Shown here in pieces: positions 16,216 through 24,820 of a DNA stretch of 42,768 bases. Position 1 is the first letter of the stretch, and the number at the start of each line of letters is the position of its first letter. The translations under genes were made by a program, and so were the position numbers. The stretch comes from Coriobacteriia bacterium (GTDB taxonomy: Bacteria; Actinomycetota; Coriobacteriia; Coriobacteriales; RUG033), in assembly GCA_015655215.1 (NCBI GenBank), contig JAATFL010000021.1:1-42768 (forward strand), written 5' to 3'. The notes under the pieces are model-generated. The model was not told the origin of the DNA. It saw only the letters and a list, made by a program, of their open reading frames with translations, and searched no databases.

Positions 16216-17901
16216 TTAGTCGCTTGCCCATGCCGAGAGGACCTGCTGCGCGGCCTTGAGGCCGTCGACGGCGGCGGATACGATACCACCGGCATAGCCT
16301 GCCCCCTCTCCGCACGGGTAGAACCCCTCGCAACCCTTTGACTGGCCGTCGTCCCCTCGTGTGAGGCGCACCGAGGACGAGGTGCGCGTCTCGACGCCGG
16401 TGAGCACCGCATCGGGCAAGGCGAACCCGTGGAGCTTGCGATCGAATATGCCCACCGACTCCCTCAGGGCATCGAGGACGAACGCCGGGAGGCACTCGTC
16501 GAAGTCACCGAACACCACACCCCGGCGATAGGATGGCTCGACATCGCCTGGGCCCGCGGAGGGACGGCGAGCGAGGAAGTCCCCCATCAGCTGGGCCGGT
16601 GCCGCATACGTGCCACCGGCTATCGCGAATGCCGCGCGCTCCCATGTGCGCTGAAAGCCCACGCCGGCGAGGGGGTCGCCCGCCTCGGCACCATAGGGAC
16701 CCACGTCATCGACGCCCACGTTGACCAGAAGGGCGGAGTTCGCGTTCCCGCCATCCCTGGCGTGGCGGGACATGCCGTTGGTGACGACGCCGCCGGCCTC
16801 GCTGCACGCGGCTATCACCTCGCCGCCCGGGCACATGCAGAAGGTGTATACCGACCTTCCGCTGGCAAGATGGCACGACAGCTTGTAATCGGCGGCACCG
16901 AGGGCCGGGTGTCCCGCCGCCCCGCCGTACTGCGCCCGGTTGATGAGACGCTGCGGATGCTCGACGCGAATACCCACGGAGAACGGCTTGGGCTCGATGG
17001 CGACCCCGGCTTCGTGCAACATCTCGAACGTGTCACGGGCACTGTGCCCGATCGCGAGGATGACGACCTCGGTCTCCACCTCCTCCAGCGCATCGACGGA
17101 CCCACCGTCATCGGCATCACCCGAGCCGTGGGGGCTGGAACCGCCGAGGAGCGCGCCCCGCACCCGGCCGCCGTCGATGCGCAGCCCCTCGAGCTGTACC
17201 CCGAAGCGGACCTCGCCGCCGAGGGCGACGATCTCCTCGCGTATGCTGCGGATCGTCGGGGCGAGAAGGTCGGTCCCGATGTGGGGCTTCGCCAGGTACA
17301 GGATCTCGTCGGGTGCACCGTGCTCGACGAGGCACTCGAGCACGGTGCGGCAACGTGGGTCATGGGTGTTCGTGGTGAGCTTCCCATCCGAGAAGGTCCC
17401 CGCACCACCCTCTCCAAACTGCACGTTCGCCATCGGGTCGAGCGGCCCTCCGGCCATGAAGGCGGCAACCCGCTTCCCACGCCGGTCGACATCGCATCCG
17501 CGCTCCACGACGAGGGGGCAGGCGCCGGCCCGCGCAAGGGCGAGGGCGGCGAACAGACCTGCCGGTCCGAGCCCCACGACGAGTGGACGATGGCCCGGAT
17601 GGTTCTCGGCGTGCATCACCTCCACCCGGTCCGGTGCGTGGTATATCCGCGCCCGCCTCGGATCGTCGATGCGCTCCACGACGAGCTCCTCGTCGATGCC
17701 CGCCGCAAGGGTGACGACGAACGCCATCACGAAGTGCACGTTACCCTTGTTGCGCGCATCGACGGAGCGTTTGATAACGCGTACGTGGATGACCTCGCGC
17801 TCCTCGACGTGAAGAGCGTAGGCTGCCGCCACGACGAGCTGGGTACCTCCCGTGGGGAGTCCGCCCGAGAGCGGGACCTTCACGTTGAGGAGTTCTATCA
17901 T
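16216..17901 (-). CDS. FAD-dependent dehydrogenase of the COG2509 type
   Basis: 561 residues. An N-terminal domain of about 90 residues precedes the FAD-binding dinucleotide motif GLGPAGLFAALALARAG and ERG. Further signatures are QFGEGGAGTFSDGKL, CMCPGGEVIAA, GMSRHARDG and the C-terminal GEGAGYAGGIVSAAVDGLKAA, together typical of uncharacterised NAD(FAD)-utilising dehydrogenases. The ATG at 17901 overlaps the stop of the upstream flavoprotein gene as ATGA, so the two are translationally coupled; a longer in-frame reading upstream is Arg-rich and is a shadow of that neighbour. The physiological substrate is unknown. Confidence 0.93.
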   Translation of the reverse strand: MIELLNVKVPLSGGLPTGGTQLVVAAAYALHVEEREVIHVRVIKRSVDARNKGNVHFVMAFVVTLAAGIDEELVVERIDDPRRARIYHAPDRVEVMHAENHPGHRPLVVGLGPAGLFAALALARAGACPLVVERGCDVDRRGKRVAAFMAGGPLDPMANVQFGEGGAGTFSDGKLTTNTHDPRCRTVLECLVEHGAPDEILYLAKPHIGTDLLAPTIRSIREEIVALGGEVRFGVQLEGLRIDGGRVRGALLGGSSPHGSGDADDGGSVDALEEVETEVVILAIGHSARDTFEMLHEAGVAIEPKPFSVGIRVEHPQRLINRAQYGGAAGHPALGAADYKLSCHLASGRSVYTFCMCPGGEVIAACSEAGGVVTNGMSRHARDGGNANSALLVNVGVDDVGPYGAEAGDPLAGVGFQRTWERAAFAIAGGTYAAPAQLMGDFLARRPSAGPGDVEPSYRRGVVFGDFDECLPAFVLDALRESVGIFDRKLHGFALPDAVLTGVETRTSSSVRLTRGDDGQSKGCEGFYPCGEGAGYAGGIVSAAVDGLKAAQQVLSAWASD

Positions 17902-19115
17902 GAGCGCTCCATCCTGTGGGCATCCCGAGCTGCCGATCTGCCAGCGGTGCGGCCTGATACCCATGCCCAGTGCAGGTTGTACCCGCCGCATCCGGCATCG
18001 ACGTCGAGCACCTCTCCGGCGGCGAACAAGCCGGGCACGAGCTTGGACCCCATGGTGAGCGTTTCGAATTCCGACACGACGGCGCCGCCGCGTGTCACCT
18101 GGGCGTGCTCGACGTTTGCAGGACCGGTCACGACGAGGTCGAATCCCTTGAGGGCCTCGGCCAGCACGTGAGCGTCGATGGTGCGCGCCGAGGCATCCGG
18201 TGAAATGCCGAGCGAGCGCAGCACGGCGAGCGAGACCGGTGACTTGAGCAACCCATCCAGGAAGGTGCCGGCGTTTCTCCATCCGAGCATCTCCTTGCGC
18301 CCCTCGAGTTGGAGGACGAGTTGGGAGAGGGGCGTCTTCGGCGCGAGGTCGATGCGCATCACGCTCCCCCGCCGCGCGAAGCGCGAGAGGTTGAACACCA
18401 TGATCCCGGACACGCCGTACTCGCGAAAGAGCAACTCCCCGGACTCGACGCCCGCCTTGGTACCTAGCAGTTCGGCCGTGCAGCGAACCCTTATGCCGGA
18501 GAGTCCCCCGATGGACCCCGGTCGCGTGGCGAGGGCGGTGAGCACCGGCGAGCAGGGCGTCAGACCATGCCCGAGCGATGCCAGCAGCGACTCGCCACCA
18601 CCTGTGGAGACGATGACCGCCGTCGCTTTCACGCGACGCCCGTCGCGGGCGGAGACCTCGAAACGGGAAGAGGACGCGCTCGTATCACTCTCTATGGAGA
18701 TCGCCTCGAAACCGCAGGTCTCGCGCACGCCGAGATGGGCAAGCTCGAGACGCAGCACGTCGAGCACCGAACTTGCCGCGTTGCTGGTGGGATACACGTA
18801 ACCTTGGTCCGAGGTGAAGGTGCCAAGCCCCATCGCACCAAACCATGCGAGGACATCCTCGCATGGCTGCGAGTCGAGGAGGGGCGAAACGAACGCGGGG
18901 TTGCGATACGAGCCGGCAGCCCCGGCTCCCGTGATGGCGGTGTTGGTGAGGTTGCAACGTCCGTTGCCAGAGGCGAGCACCGTGCGGCCCACGCGACCAT
19001 CCGCTTCGAGGAGGGCCACCGACGCACCACCGCGCGCCACCTCGACGGCAGCGGCCAACCCTGCGGCACCCCCGCCGATCACGGCAACCTCAACGGCTTG
19101 AACCGCTCCCCGCAT
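17898..19115 (-). CDS. HI0933-like / BaiN-type flavoprotein
   Basis: 405 residues. The FAD motif VIGGGAAGLAAAVEVARGG is followed by GRTVLASGNGRCNLTN, the signature of the HI0933-like (TIGR00275) family. The C-terminal VTRGGAVVSEF, LFAAGEVLDVDAGCGGYNLHWAW and SGRTAGRSA close the flavin site. Members are annotated as aminoacetone oxidase-like or BaiN (bile-acid pathway) proteins; the sequence does not settle the substrate. The ATG at 19115 sits behind AAGGAG, preferred over 19163. Its stop overlaps the next gene, so two flavoproteins from related families are made from one message. Confidence 0.93.
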   Translation of the reverse strand: MRGAVQAVEVAVIGGGAAGLAAAVEVARGGASVALLEADGRVGRTVLASGNGRCNLTNTAITGAGAAGSYRNPAFVSPLLDSQPCEDVLAWFGAMGLGTFTSDQGYVYPTSNAASSVLDVLRLELAHLGVRETCGFEAISIESDTSASSSRFEVSARDGRRVKATAVIVSTGGGESLLASLGHGLTPCSPVLTALATRPGSIGGLSGIRVRCTAELLGTKAGVESGELLFREYGVSGIMVFNLSRFARRGSVMRIDLAPKTPLSQLVLQLEGRKEMLGWRNAGTFLDGLLKSPVSLAVLRSLGISPDASARTIDAHVLAEALKGFDLVVTGPANVEHAQVTRGGAVVSEFETLTMGSKLVPGLFAAGEVLDVDAGCGGYNLHWAWVSGRTAGRSAARDAHRMERS

Positions 19116-19352
19116 CCTCACTCCTTCGGCCCTCTGTGCCCAAGGGCCTGCATGAGTGCCCAAGACACGCTACCATCGTAGGATTGTACGCCCGATGGGC
19201 AAGGCGTCCAAGCAGCATCGCCTAGTCGAATCGTCCAACGCGACCGCGGTCTCTGCCCGGACGGTACGAGATGCGCGTACGGGGCGACGCCGACCGCATG
19301 CGCCCGCGAGACAGGCGGCCATGCGACGCGACGACCCCACGTATGCCGGATG

Positions 19353-20078
19353 TCAGCCAAGCAGATGTCCGTGCAATTCTGCGAAGTCCCTCACCGCGAG
19401 GTCCGACCAGCGGACCAGCTGCTCGTAGGTGCCCGACGCATCGCAATCGTAGATCCCGATGCGATGGTAGCCTGCAGCGGTGAGCGTCTTGAGAGCATAG
19501 GTGGAGTCCTCCACCACCCAGGTGCCGTCGAGCGAGGTGCCCATGAGGTCGCGAGCCCGATGGTAGACGTCGGGATAGCGCTTCGGCTTGCCCACGTCGT
19601 CGACGGAGACCACGGCACCGAGAAACCCACGTAATCCGGTGTGCGACAGCCCCACCTCGAGCCAGTCGCGAGGCGTCGACGATGCGACGCTGCAGGGGAT
19701 GCCCTGCTCCACGAGGGCCCGCACGCAAGCGAGCGCCCCGGGACGTGCCTGCACCTGGTGTGCGTAGAAGTCGACGACGATGTCCTCGAACATCCCTTCG
19801 ACCTCGTGGGGACTCGAGCCCAGACCGAACCGGTCGTGGAAGATGGCCGATACCTCCGGCAGCGAGCAGCTGGCAAGCTCGTCGACGAGTCGTCGGTCGA
19901 GCGTGATCCCGGCACGACCGGCGAGCTGTTCCTCGGCCGTGTGCCATATGCCCATCGAGTCGAGGAGCGTCCCGTCGCAGTCGAAGATCACCCCGTGCAC
20001 GGGAAGCATCGCACCGAGGACCCTCGCACGACCGTCATCGACGTGGCCGCCTCCGTCACCGTCCATCAAAAGCTGCAT
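19353..20078 (-). CDS. HAD-superfamily phosphatase, beta-phosphoglucomutase-like
   Basis: Up to 241 residues. HAD motif I is FDCDGTLLDS, motif II SSTPRDW, motif III lysine in GKPKRYPDVY and motif IV VVEDSTYAL. A helical cap of about 70 residues between motifs I and II places it in subclass I with the phosphoglycolate phosphatase and beta-phosphoglucomutase proteins. The substrate is probably a small phosphorylated metabolite. The start is ambiguous: ATG at 20078 has a GGGTGG upstream, while ATG at 20009 begins just before motif I as in most relatives. Confidence 0.9.
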   Translation of the reverse strand: MQLLMDGDGGGHVDDGRARVLGAMLPVHGVIFDCDGTLLDSMGIWHTAEEQLAGRAGITLDRRLVDELASCSLPEVSAIFHDRFGLGSSPHEVEGMFEDIVVDFYAHQVQARPGALACVRALVEQGIPCSVASSTPRDWLEVGLSHTGLRGFLGAVVSVDDVGKPKRYPDVYHRARDLMGTSLDGTWVVEDSTYALKTLTAAGYHRIGIYDCDASGTYEQLVRWSDLAVRDFAELHGHLLG

Positions 20079-20174
20079 TCATCCACCCATCCCTGCATCA
20101 AGGCCATCGTCCTCTTCGGCATACCGACCCCTCGTCGCTCCAGGGTATCGCACGTGCGTTTCAGGTCCAAGCCC

Positions 20175-21236
20175 TCATGGCAGGTTCTTCACGGCGGTGA
20201 TGAGCGCCCTGTTCCGGACGGTGATGTCGCCAAACCGCACGTCCTCCCCCAGATCGGCGGCGACCTTTTCCACGCGCCGCACGAGGGCCTCGGTCACCGC
20301 ACCCGCATAGGCGGCCTGGATCTCCCTGCGCAACGAAGCGGTCTCCCCTCCTTCCCGATAGATGCCCGCTAGGGTGAGGTGAGCCTCGACGTTGACCGGT
20401 TCCAGCCTCACGGCGTTGGTGAGCGTACGTGCCGCATCGCCATACCGGTGCGCCTCGACGAGCATCCGGCCCGCCAGGGTGAGGAGACATCCCACGCGCG
20501 TATCGATCAGGTGCACGGGCTTATCCGTCGCAAAGAGCAGGGCTCCCAGCGCATGCCCCATCTCGCTTTGATAGCAGCGGTAGGAGGCGTCCTCGCCATC
20601 TTGGAATATCCCCCTCGCGGCTGCCTCGCCACCCACCACACGGGCATAGGCGTCGAGCGCGGCCGCCGACCCCTCACCGCCGTGCACCCCCCGCATCGAA
20701 GCGAGGGCGGCGTCGATCGCCGCGGCGTCGCGAGCATCCAGATGCTCGTAGGTCTCCGTCGCGAACCGTTGCGCGAGCAGGTACCCCAATGCCGCGTTGA
20801 CCGCCTCCGCCTCGGGCGCATCCCCATACGACTCGGCGAGGAAGGCAAGGGTCTTGAAGTCATGGGCCGGATCGCCGGTGAGGAAGTCCGACAGGGATCG
20901 ATCGACCGCACCACGGACCTGCGGGGTGCCGACCTCCTCCGTTCGACGAGGGCGGACACGGGCATCCGGAAGACGGGCGCCGATATGGTCGGCAAGGAAG
21001 GCGGCGAACTCATCGAGACTCGAGAACTCCCGGTAGCCATGGCCATCGACCTCTTCGAGAAAACCTGCACGGCAACCCTCCTCGGTAAGCTGCCAGCAAG
21101 CCGCGAGATGGTAATCGGGCATCGGGCACGTGCTCGCGTCGGGCACGTAGGCGCGGCCGGAGCGTCCATCCTCGTGCGCGACGAGCCGGACGAGAGGTGA
21201 ACCCCCATCGACAGCCACCGGCCGCTTTGGTGCCAT
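20175..21236 (-). CDS. Hypothetical protein with TPR-like helical C-terminus
   Basis: 353 residues, cytoplasmic and acidic, without signal peptide or membrane helix. The C-terminal half has Ala/Leu-rich helix pairs such as AGRMLVEAHRYGDAARTLTNAVRLEPVNVEAHLTLA split over two repeats, which read like tetratricopeptide units. The N-terminus (SPLVRLVAHEDGRSGRAY, DYHLAACWQLT) looks like a separate beta-rich domain. I do not recognise a family. GGAGAGAG precedes the ATG at 21236. It is divergent from the SHOCT gene and 96 bases upstream of the HAD gene, with which it may share a transcript. Confidence 0.82.
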   Translation of the reverse strand: MAPKRPVAVDGGSPLVRLVAHEDGRSGRAYVPDASTCPMPDYHLAACWQLTEEGCRAGFLEEVDGHGYREFSSLDEFAAFLADHIGARLPDARVRPRRTEEVGTPQVRGAVDRSLSDFLTGDPAHDFKTLAFLAESYGDAPEAEAVNAALGYLLAQRFATETYEHLDARDAAAIDAALASMRGVHGGEGSAAALDAYARVVGGEAAARGIFQDGEDASYRCYQSEMGHALGALLFATDKPVHLIDTRVGCLLTLAGRMLVEAHRYGDAARTLTNAVRLEPVNVEAHLTLAGIYREGGETASLRREIQAAYAGAVTEALVRRVEKVAADLGEDVRFGDITVRNRALITAVKNLP

Positions 21237-21550
21237 GCTCTCTCCTCCCGTTAGGATCTCCCCAGTGTAACGCCTCCTCCGCCGACAGGGCAGATGCGAT
21301 CGTCACACCACTATCCGACGTGTCGACGTCCCATCACCTGCGGCCCACCGGACCCTCGACGGATCGTGGAGATTGCGTGATGGGTGGTTGTCAGAGAGAA
21401 GCCAGGTCTCCAACGAATCGGCCAGCAGCCCAAAGATACGTCAACGGTATGAGGACAGGACTCACCGTTTCATCCTATGCTGTTCGCGCCTCACTTCGCT
21501 TCCGGTTAGCCAAGCATCCTGCTACCGGCTAGGGAAAGGACTCGATAGCT
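21237..21550. other. Divergent intergenic region
   Basis: These 314 bases separate the TPR-like and SHOCT genes and should contain both promoters. I see no gene and no convincing promoter pair. A short AGCC/GGCT stem lies about 20 bases upstream of the SHOCT gene. Confidence 0.3.
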
Positions 21551-21832
21551 ATGGTGTGCGGATACGGTATGGGATCAGGAATTGGAGTTGCCATGATGTT
21601 CTTTCTCTTGCTCGTCATCATCGCCCTCGTCGTGTTCATCGTGTGCGGAACCGGCCGTGGGAGGGAACCCGGCGTCTCCGGGCAGCGGCCGCTGCCACCG
21701 ATGCCACCTGCGACGTGGGGACCTGCCACTTCGGCAGTCGACCCGGCGATCGAAGTGGCACGGATGCGCTTCGCCAAGGGCGAGATCACCAAGGAGCAGT
21801 TCGATGACATGGCTGCCACGCTCCAGAAGTGA
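21551..21832 (+). CDS. SHOCT-domain small membrane protein
   Basis: 93 residues. A short glycine-rich start leads into one membrane helix (about residues 14-33), a Pro-rich linker, and a C-terminal SHOCT motif, VARMRFAKGEITKEQFDDM, about 30 residues long. SHOCT motifs are short C-terminal segments found on many small bacterial membrane proteins and are thought to aid oligomer formation. A GGAAAGGA lies upstream of the ATG. It is followed by a long palindrome and converges with the aminotransferase gene. Confidence 0.85.
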   Translation: MVCGYGMGSGIGVAMMFFLLLVIIALVVFIVCGTGRGREPGVSGQRPLPPMPPATWGPATSAVDPAIEVARMRFAKGEITKEQFDDMAATLQK

Positions 21833-21875
21833 GAGACCGGGCGGGATGTGGCGCTCGGGCTCGCACGTGTGACGC

Positions 21876-21911
21876 ATACGGCTCGCGAATCGATCGATTC
21901 GCGAGCCGTAT
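21876..21911. terminator. Perfect 36-base palindrome, likely bidirectional terminator
   Basis: ATACGGCTCGCGAATCGA is followed at once by its exact complement, 18 + 18 bases with no spacer. It sits between the convergent ends of the SHOCT gene (21832) and the aminotransferase gene (21959), so it could stop transcription from both sides. There is no T-run. Confidence 0.65.
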
Positions 21912-21958
21912 CGGTTGGCGGCGTGGGATGGGACAGACGACGGGGTCGTCCTGAAACC

Positions 21959-23170
21959 CTAGACGCCTGCTGGCTGCTGGGAATCCAAACGGCGGTACTC
22001 GGCCATCAGGTCGGCGAAGGCGGGCATCGAATCGACGATGGTGTCACGGCTCACGCAATAGCCGATGCGCGCCCATCCCTTGGTGCCAAAACCGTCCGAG
22101 GCCACCAGCAGTATCTCGTGGGCCTTGGCACGGGCTGCAAACGCCTCGGCATCCGGCTCGAGTGCCTTCACCCACAGGTAGAACGCCCCCTGCGGCTCGA
22201 CGTACTCGTATCCGAGGCGAGAGAGTCCCTCGGTGAGCAGACGGCGGTTCTCGGCGTAGGCCTCGACGTCGCTCGGCACATCGACGCATCGCTCGATGAC
22301 CCGTTGGAAGAGCGCCGGTGCGCATACGAAACCCAGTGCACGACCAGCTCCGCACACGGCCGCGTACACCCGATGGGCATCCTGGACCCTCTCGGAAACG
22401 TAGATGTAGCCGATGCGCTCACCCGGTAGGGAGAGGGATTTGGAATAGGAGTAGCACACGATGGTGTTGGGGTAGAGGCACGGGATGTAGGGCACCTCGA
22501 TGCCGGCGTAGGCGATCTCGCGATAGGGTTCATCGCTGATGAGGTAGATCGCCGCGTCGTACTCGCGCTGCTTGGACTCGAGGACGCGGGCGAGCAGTTG
22601 CAGCGCCTCGCGGGGGTAGACCGAACCCACCGGGTTGTTGGGCGAGTTGATGATGATGGCCTTGGTGCGATGCGTGATGGCCGCCTCGATGGCGGGAAGG
22701 TCGAGCTGGAAATCGTCCTGACGTGTCAGGACTTCCACGCACGTGCACTCGCGGGCCTCTATCCACATCTTGTACTCGGGAAAGTACGGAGCGATCACGA
22801 TCACCTCGTCACCCGGGTCGCAGAGAGCGGTGAGGGAGATGTCGAGCGACGCGGCCGCGCCCACCGTAAGGTAGATGCTGTCCGCCTTGGCTTCGACGCC
22901 GAAGCGACGGGAGATGGAGGCGGCGATGGCTTGGCGCGTGCTGGGCAGTCCTTGCGCCGGCGTGTATCCATGCAGTTGCTGAGGTGGCAGCTCGGTAAGG
23001 CTGACGATGGCGTCCCTCACCGCATCCGGTGCGGGCACGTTGGGATTGCCCAGGCTGAAGTCGAATACCCTGTCAGCGCCGATCTGAGCTTTACGTGCCA
23101 GACCATACGAGAATATCTCGCGTATCTCGGATGGCGCGCTACCCAATAGATACATTTTCTGGTTTACCAT
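21959..23170 (-). CDS. PLP-dependent class I/II aminotransferase
   Basis: 403 residues, fold-type I. The cofactor-binding lysine lies in SYSKSLSLPGERIGY. SPNNPVGSVY and ISDEPYREI supply the other cofactor contacts, and the C-terminal ARIGYCVS carries the carboxylate-binding arginine. The N-terminus has SLGNPNVPAPDAV, as in aspartate aminotransferase-like enzymes. The amino-acid substrate cannot be told. The ATG at 23170 has GGAGG upstream; about 45 more codons in frame are non-homologous and start without a ribosome binding site. It is followed by the shared palindrome at 21876. Confidence 0.94.
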   Translation of the reverse strand: MVNQKMYLLGSAPSEIREIFSYGLARKAQIGADRVFDFSLGNPNVPAPDAVRDAIVSLTELPPQQLHGYTPAQGLPSTRQAIAASISRRFGVEAKADSIYLTVGAAASLDISLTALCDPGDEVIVIAPYFPEYKMWIEARECTCVEVLTRQDDFQLDLPAIEAAITHRTKAIIINSPNNPVGSVYPREALQLLARVLESKQREYDAAIYLISDEPYREIAYAGIEVPYIPCLYPNTIVCYSYSKSLSLPGERIGYIYVSERVQDAHRVYAAVCGAGRALGFVCAPALFQRVIERCVDVPSDVEAYAENRRLLTEGLSRLGYEYVEPQGAFYLWVKALEPDAEAFAARAKAHEILLVASDGFGTKGWARIGYCVSRDTIVDSMPAFADLMAEYRRLDSQQPAGV

Positions 23171-23279
23171 CGTGCCTCCATCTTTGCAGGGAGTGCCCGC
23201 ATCTCGTGCCACGTATGCATATCTTATTACCCGTGTCGCACGGCAAAAACAAGATGGGTGACGCTTCCCACAGGTCAAC

Positions 23280-23295
23280 GTGGGCATTCGCCCAC
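23280..23295 (-). terminator. Short hairpin, possible terminator
   Basis: GTGGGC-attc-GCCCAC is a perfect stem about 65 bases downstream of the first TIGR03987-like gene and about 110 bases upstream of the aminotransferase start. It may end the former transcript. Confidence 0.4.
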
Positions 23296-23360
23296 CGAGG
23301 GACATGACGGCGCGCAGATGCCCGGTATGACGGGAGCGCGACCGACGGGGAAACGCAGAC

Positions 23361-23726
23361 CTACATCTTCACGAAACCGTACGAATACGAGGTGACCCAG
23401 AGCACGAGGACGCATACGGAGAAGATGCGCATGCGCGTGGAGGCGAGGCCATCGACGCGATGACGCAGGACGAACACCATGTCCACCACCATGAGGGCGA
23501 GGGCGATGTAGCCGATCCAGCCGTGGAACTCGTGAGGCACGAGCTGGCCTCCACTGTTGACGATCATGCAGGTGGTGCCGAGAAGGTCGAAGCACACCGC
23601 GAGGACCTGGAGGATCACGTTCTTGCGCTTCACCTTGCCGGTGAAGACGGTCATCAGGATCCCCGTGGCGTAGCAGATGAGGGCAACGGTCATGAAAAGG
23701 GCACCTATCATCACAAAAACCGGCAT
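23361..23726 (-). CDS. Small four-helix membrane protein, TIGR03987 (HsmA-like), copy 1
   Basis: 121 residues with four membrane helices and short polar loops. It aligns by eye with the product of 25459-25932: both have a basic residue cluster, a helix ending F-D-x-x-G-T-x-x-M, a histidine-led third helix (HGWIGYIALALM here) and a fourth helix with L-W-x-x-x-Y-x-x-G. Conserved histidines inside helices could bind haem or a metal. I recall the family as TIGR03987/HsmA-like; its function is not known to me. AGGAAGAAG precedes the ATG at 23726. It is divergent from the MerR gene. Confidence 0.82.
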   Translation of the reverse strand: MPVFVMIGALFMTVALICYATGILMTVFTGKVKRKNVILQVLAVCFDLLGTTCMIVNSGGQLVPHEFHGWIGYIALALMVVDMVFVLRHRVDGLASTRMRIFSVCVLVLWVTSYSYGFVKM

Positions 23727-23924
23727 TCGCTCTTCTTCCTCTCGGTATGGCGGCTGCGTCATGGTACGCAGCCGTCGGATCATGTTCATCGTGCTTCGCA
23801 CACGTACGATGGCGTGTCCGGTTCCCCCGCATCCACACGTTCAGCATATCCCAAGCAACGGTTCGTATCCTCACGGTTCCGATCGGTTTCGGATAAAGGC
23901 GCCCCTCGCCTTGAAATCCACCCC

Positions 23925-23955
23925 TTGACATTGACGTTACGTCATGGTCTATCCT
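23925..23955 (+). promoter_or_regulatory. MerR-type promoter and operator
   Basis: TTGACA at 23925-23930 and TATCCT at 23950-23955 are separated by exactly 19 bases, the over-long spacer typical of MerR-regulated promoters. The spacer contains the dyad TGACGTTACGTCA, a common shape for MerR-family operators. It drives the MerR-TipAS gene that starts at 23998, so autoregulation is likely. Confidence 0.8.
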
Positions 23956-23997
23956 CGGCACTGTCGACGATACGGGCACGTGAGGAGGGAGCGGACC

Positions 23998-24807
23998 ATG
24001 GTCGCACGAGAGGGGATGCACCATCCCGGTGATGACGATCGCATGCCCACCTACTCCGTCAAGCAACTCGCACAACTGTCCGGCGTGAGTTCCCGCACGC
24101 TCCGCTATTACGACCAGGTGGGACTGCTCCTCCCACGGCGGCAAGGCGACAACGGTTACCGACGATACGGCCAGGCGCAGGTGGATCGACTGCAGCAGAT
24201 ACTCCTGTACCGCGAACTCGGCATGCAGCTGAAGCAGATACGGCATATCATGGACGCCCCGTCGTTCGACCGGGCCACCGCACTCGAGAGCCACCTTGCC
24301 GCCCTACGTCGGCGCAGGGCGCAGGTGGACACGCTCATCGACAACGTCAGCAAGACCATCGACCAGTTGGAGGGAAGGATAGCCATGTCGGATAGGGAGA
24401 AGTTCGAGGGTTTCAAGGAACGCATGCTTGCGGATAACGAGCGGATGTATGGCGCCGAGATACGGGAGAGGTACGGAGACGAGACGGTGGAGATATCCAA
24501 CAGGAAGTTCGCGGGCATGAGCGAGCGGCAGTGGAAGGCGCAGGAGGCTCTCTCATCGCAGATAGCCGACACGCTCAAGGCCGCGATCGCCACCAGCGAC
24601 CCGGCCGGCGAGCTTGCCCAGCGCGCATGCGACCTGCACCGTCAGTGGCTCTGCCTCTTCTGGCCCGATGGTATGTACTCGAAGGTGGCGCACCGAGGTC
24701 TGGGGGAGATGTACGTGAACGATGGGCGCTTCAAGGCGTATTACGATGCGATCGACCCACAGGCGGCGACGTTCCTCAAACAGGCCCTCGACGTCTATTG
24801 CGCGTGA
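23998..24807 (+). CDS. MerR-family regulator with TipAS-like ligand domain
   Basis: 269 residues. The N-terminal winged helix is clear: YSVKQLAQLSGVSSRTLRYY, then LLPRRQGDNGYRRYG, followed by the coiled-coil dimer helix (about 95-145). The C-terminal 145 residues match a TipAS/antibiotic-recognition domain (about EKFEGFKERM to QALDVYCA, with RQWLCLFWPDGMYS and YVNDGRFKAYYD), which in TipA binds thiopeptide antibiotics. GAGGAGG is placed before the ATG at 23998; the in-frame GTG/ATG at 23944 lies inside the promoter and is excluded. It probably activates its own gene, and perhaps the divergent membrane protein gene, when a ligand binds. Confidence 0.93.
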   Translation: MVAREGMHHPGDDDRMPTYSVKQLAQLSGVSSRTLRYYDQVGLLLPRRQGDNGYRRYGQAQVDRLQQILLYRELGMQLKQIRHIMDAPSFDRATALESHLAALRRRRAQVDTLIDNVSKTIDQLEGRIAMSDREKFEGFKERMLADNERMYGAEIRERYGDETVEISNRKFAGMSERQWKAQEALSSQIADTLKAAIATSDPAGELAQRACDLHRQWLCLFWPDGMYSKVAHRGLGEMYVNDGRFKAYYDAIDPQAATFLKQALDVYCA

Positions 24808-24820
24808 GGGCAGGCACCCG

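Noticed and set aside
16429-18171. 580-codon plus-strand open frame
   Set aside because: It is antisense to the COG2509 dehydrogenase and is His/Arg/Pro-rich with no domain signature. The minus-strand gene has full FAD motifs and ATGA coupling.
23944-23997. Upstream start for the MerR gene
   Set aside because: The codons lie inside the 19-spacer promoter and downstream of no ribosome binding site; the ATG at 23998 has GAGGAGG.
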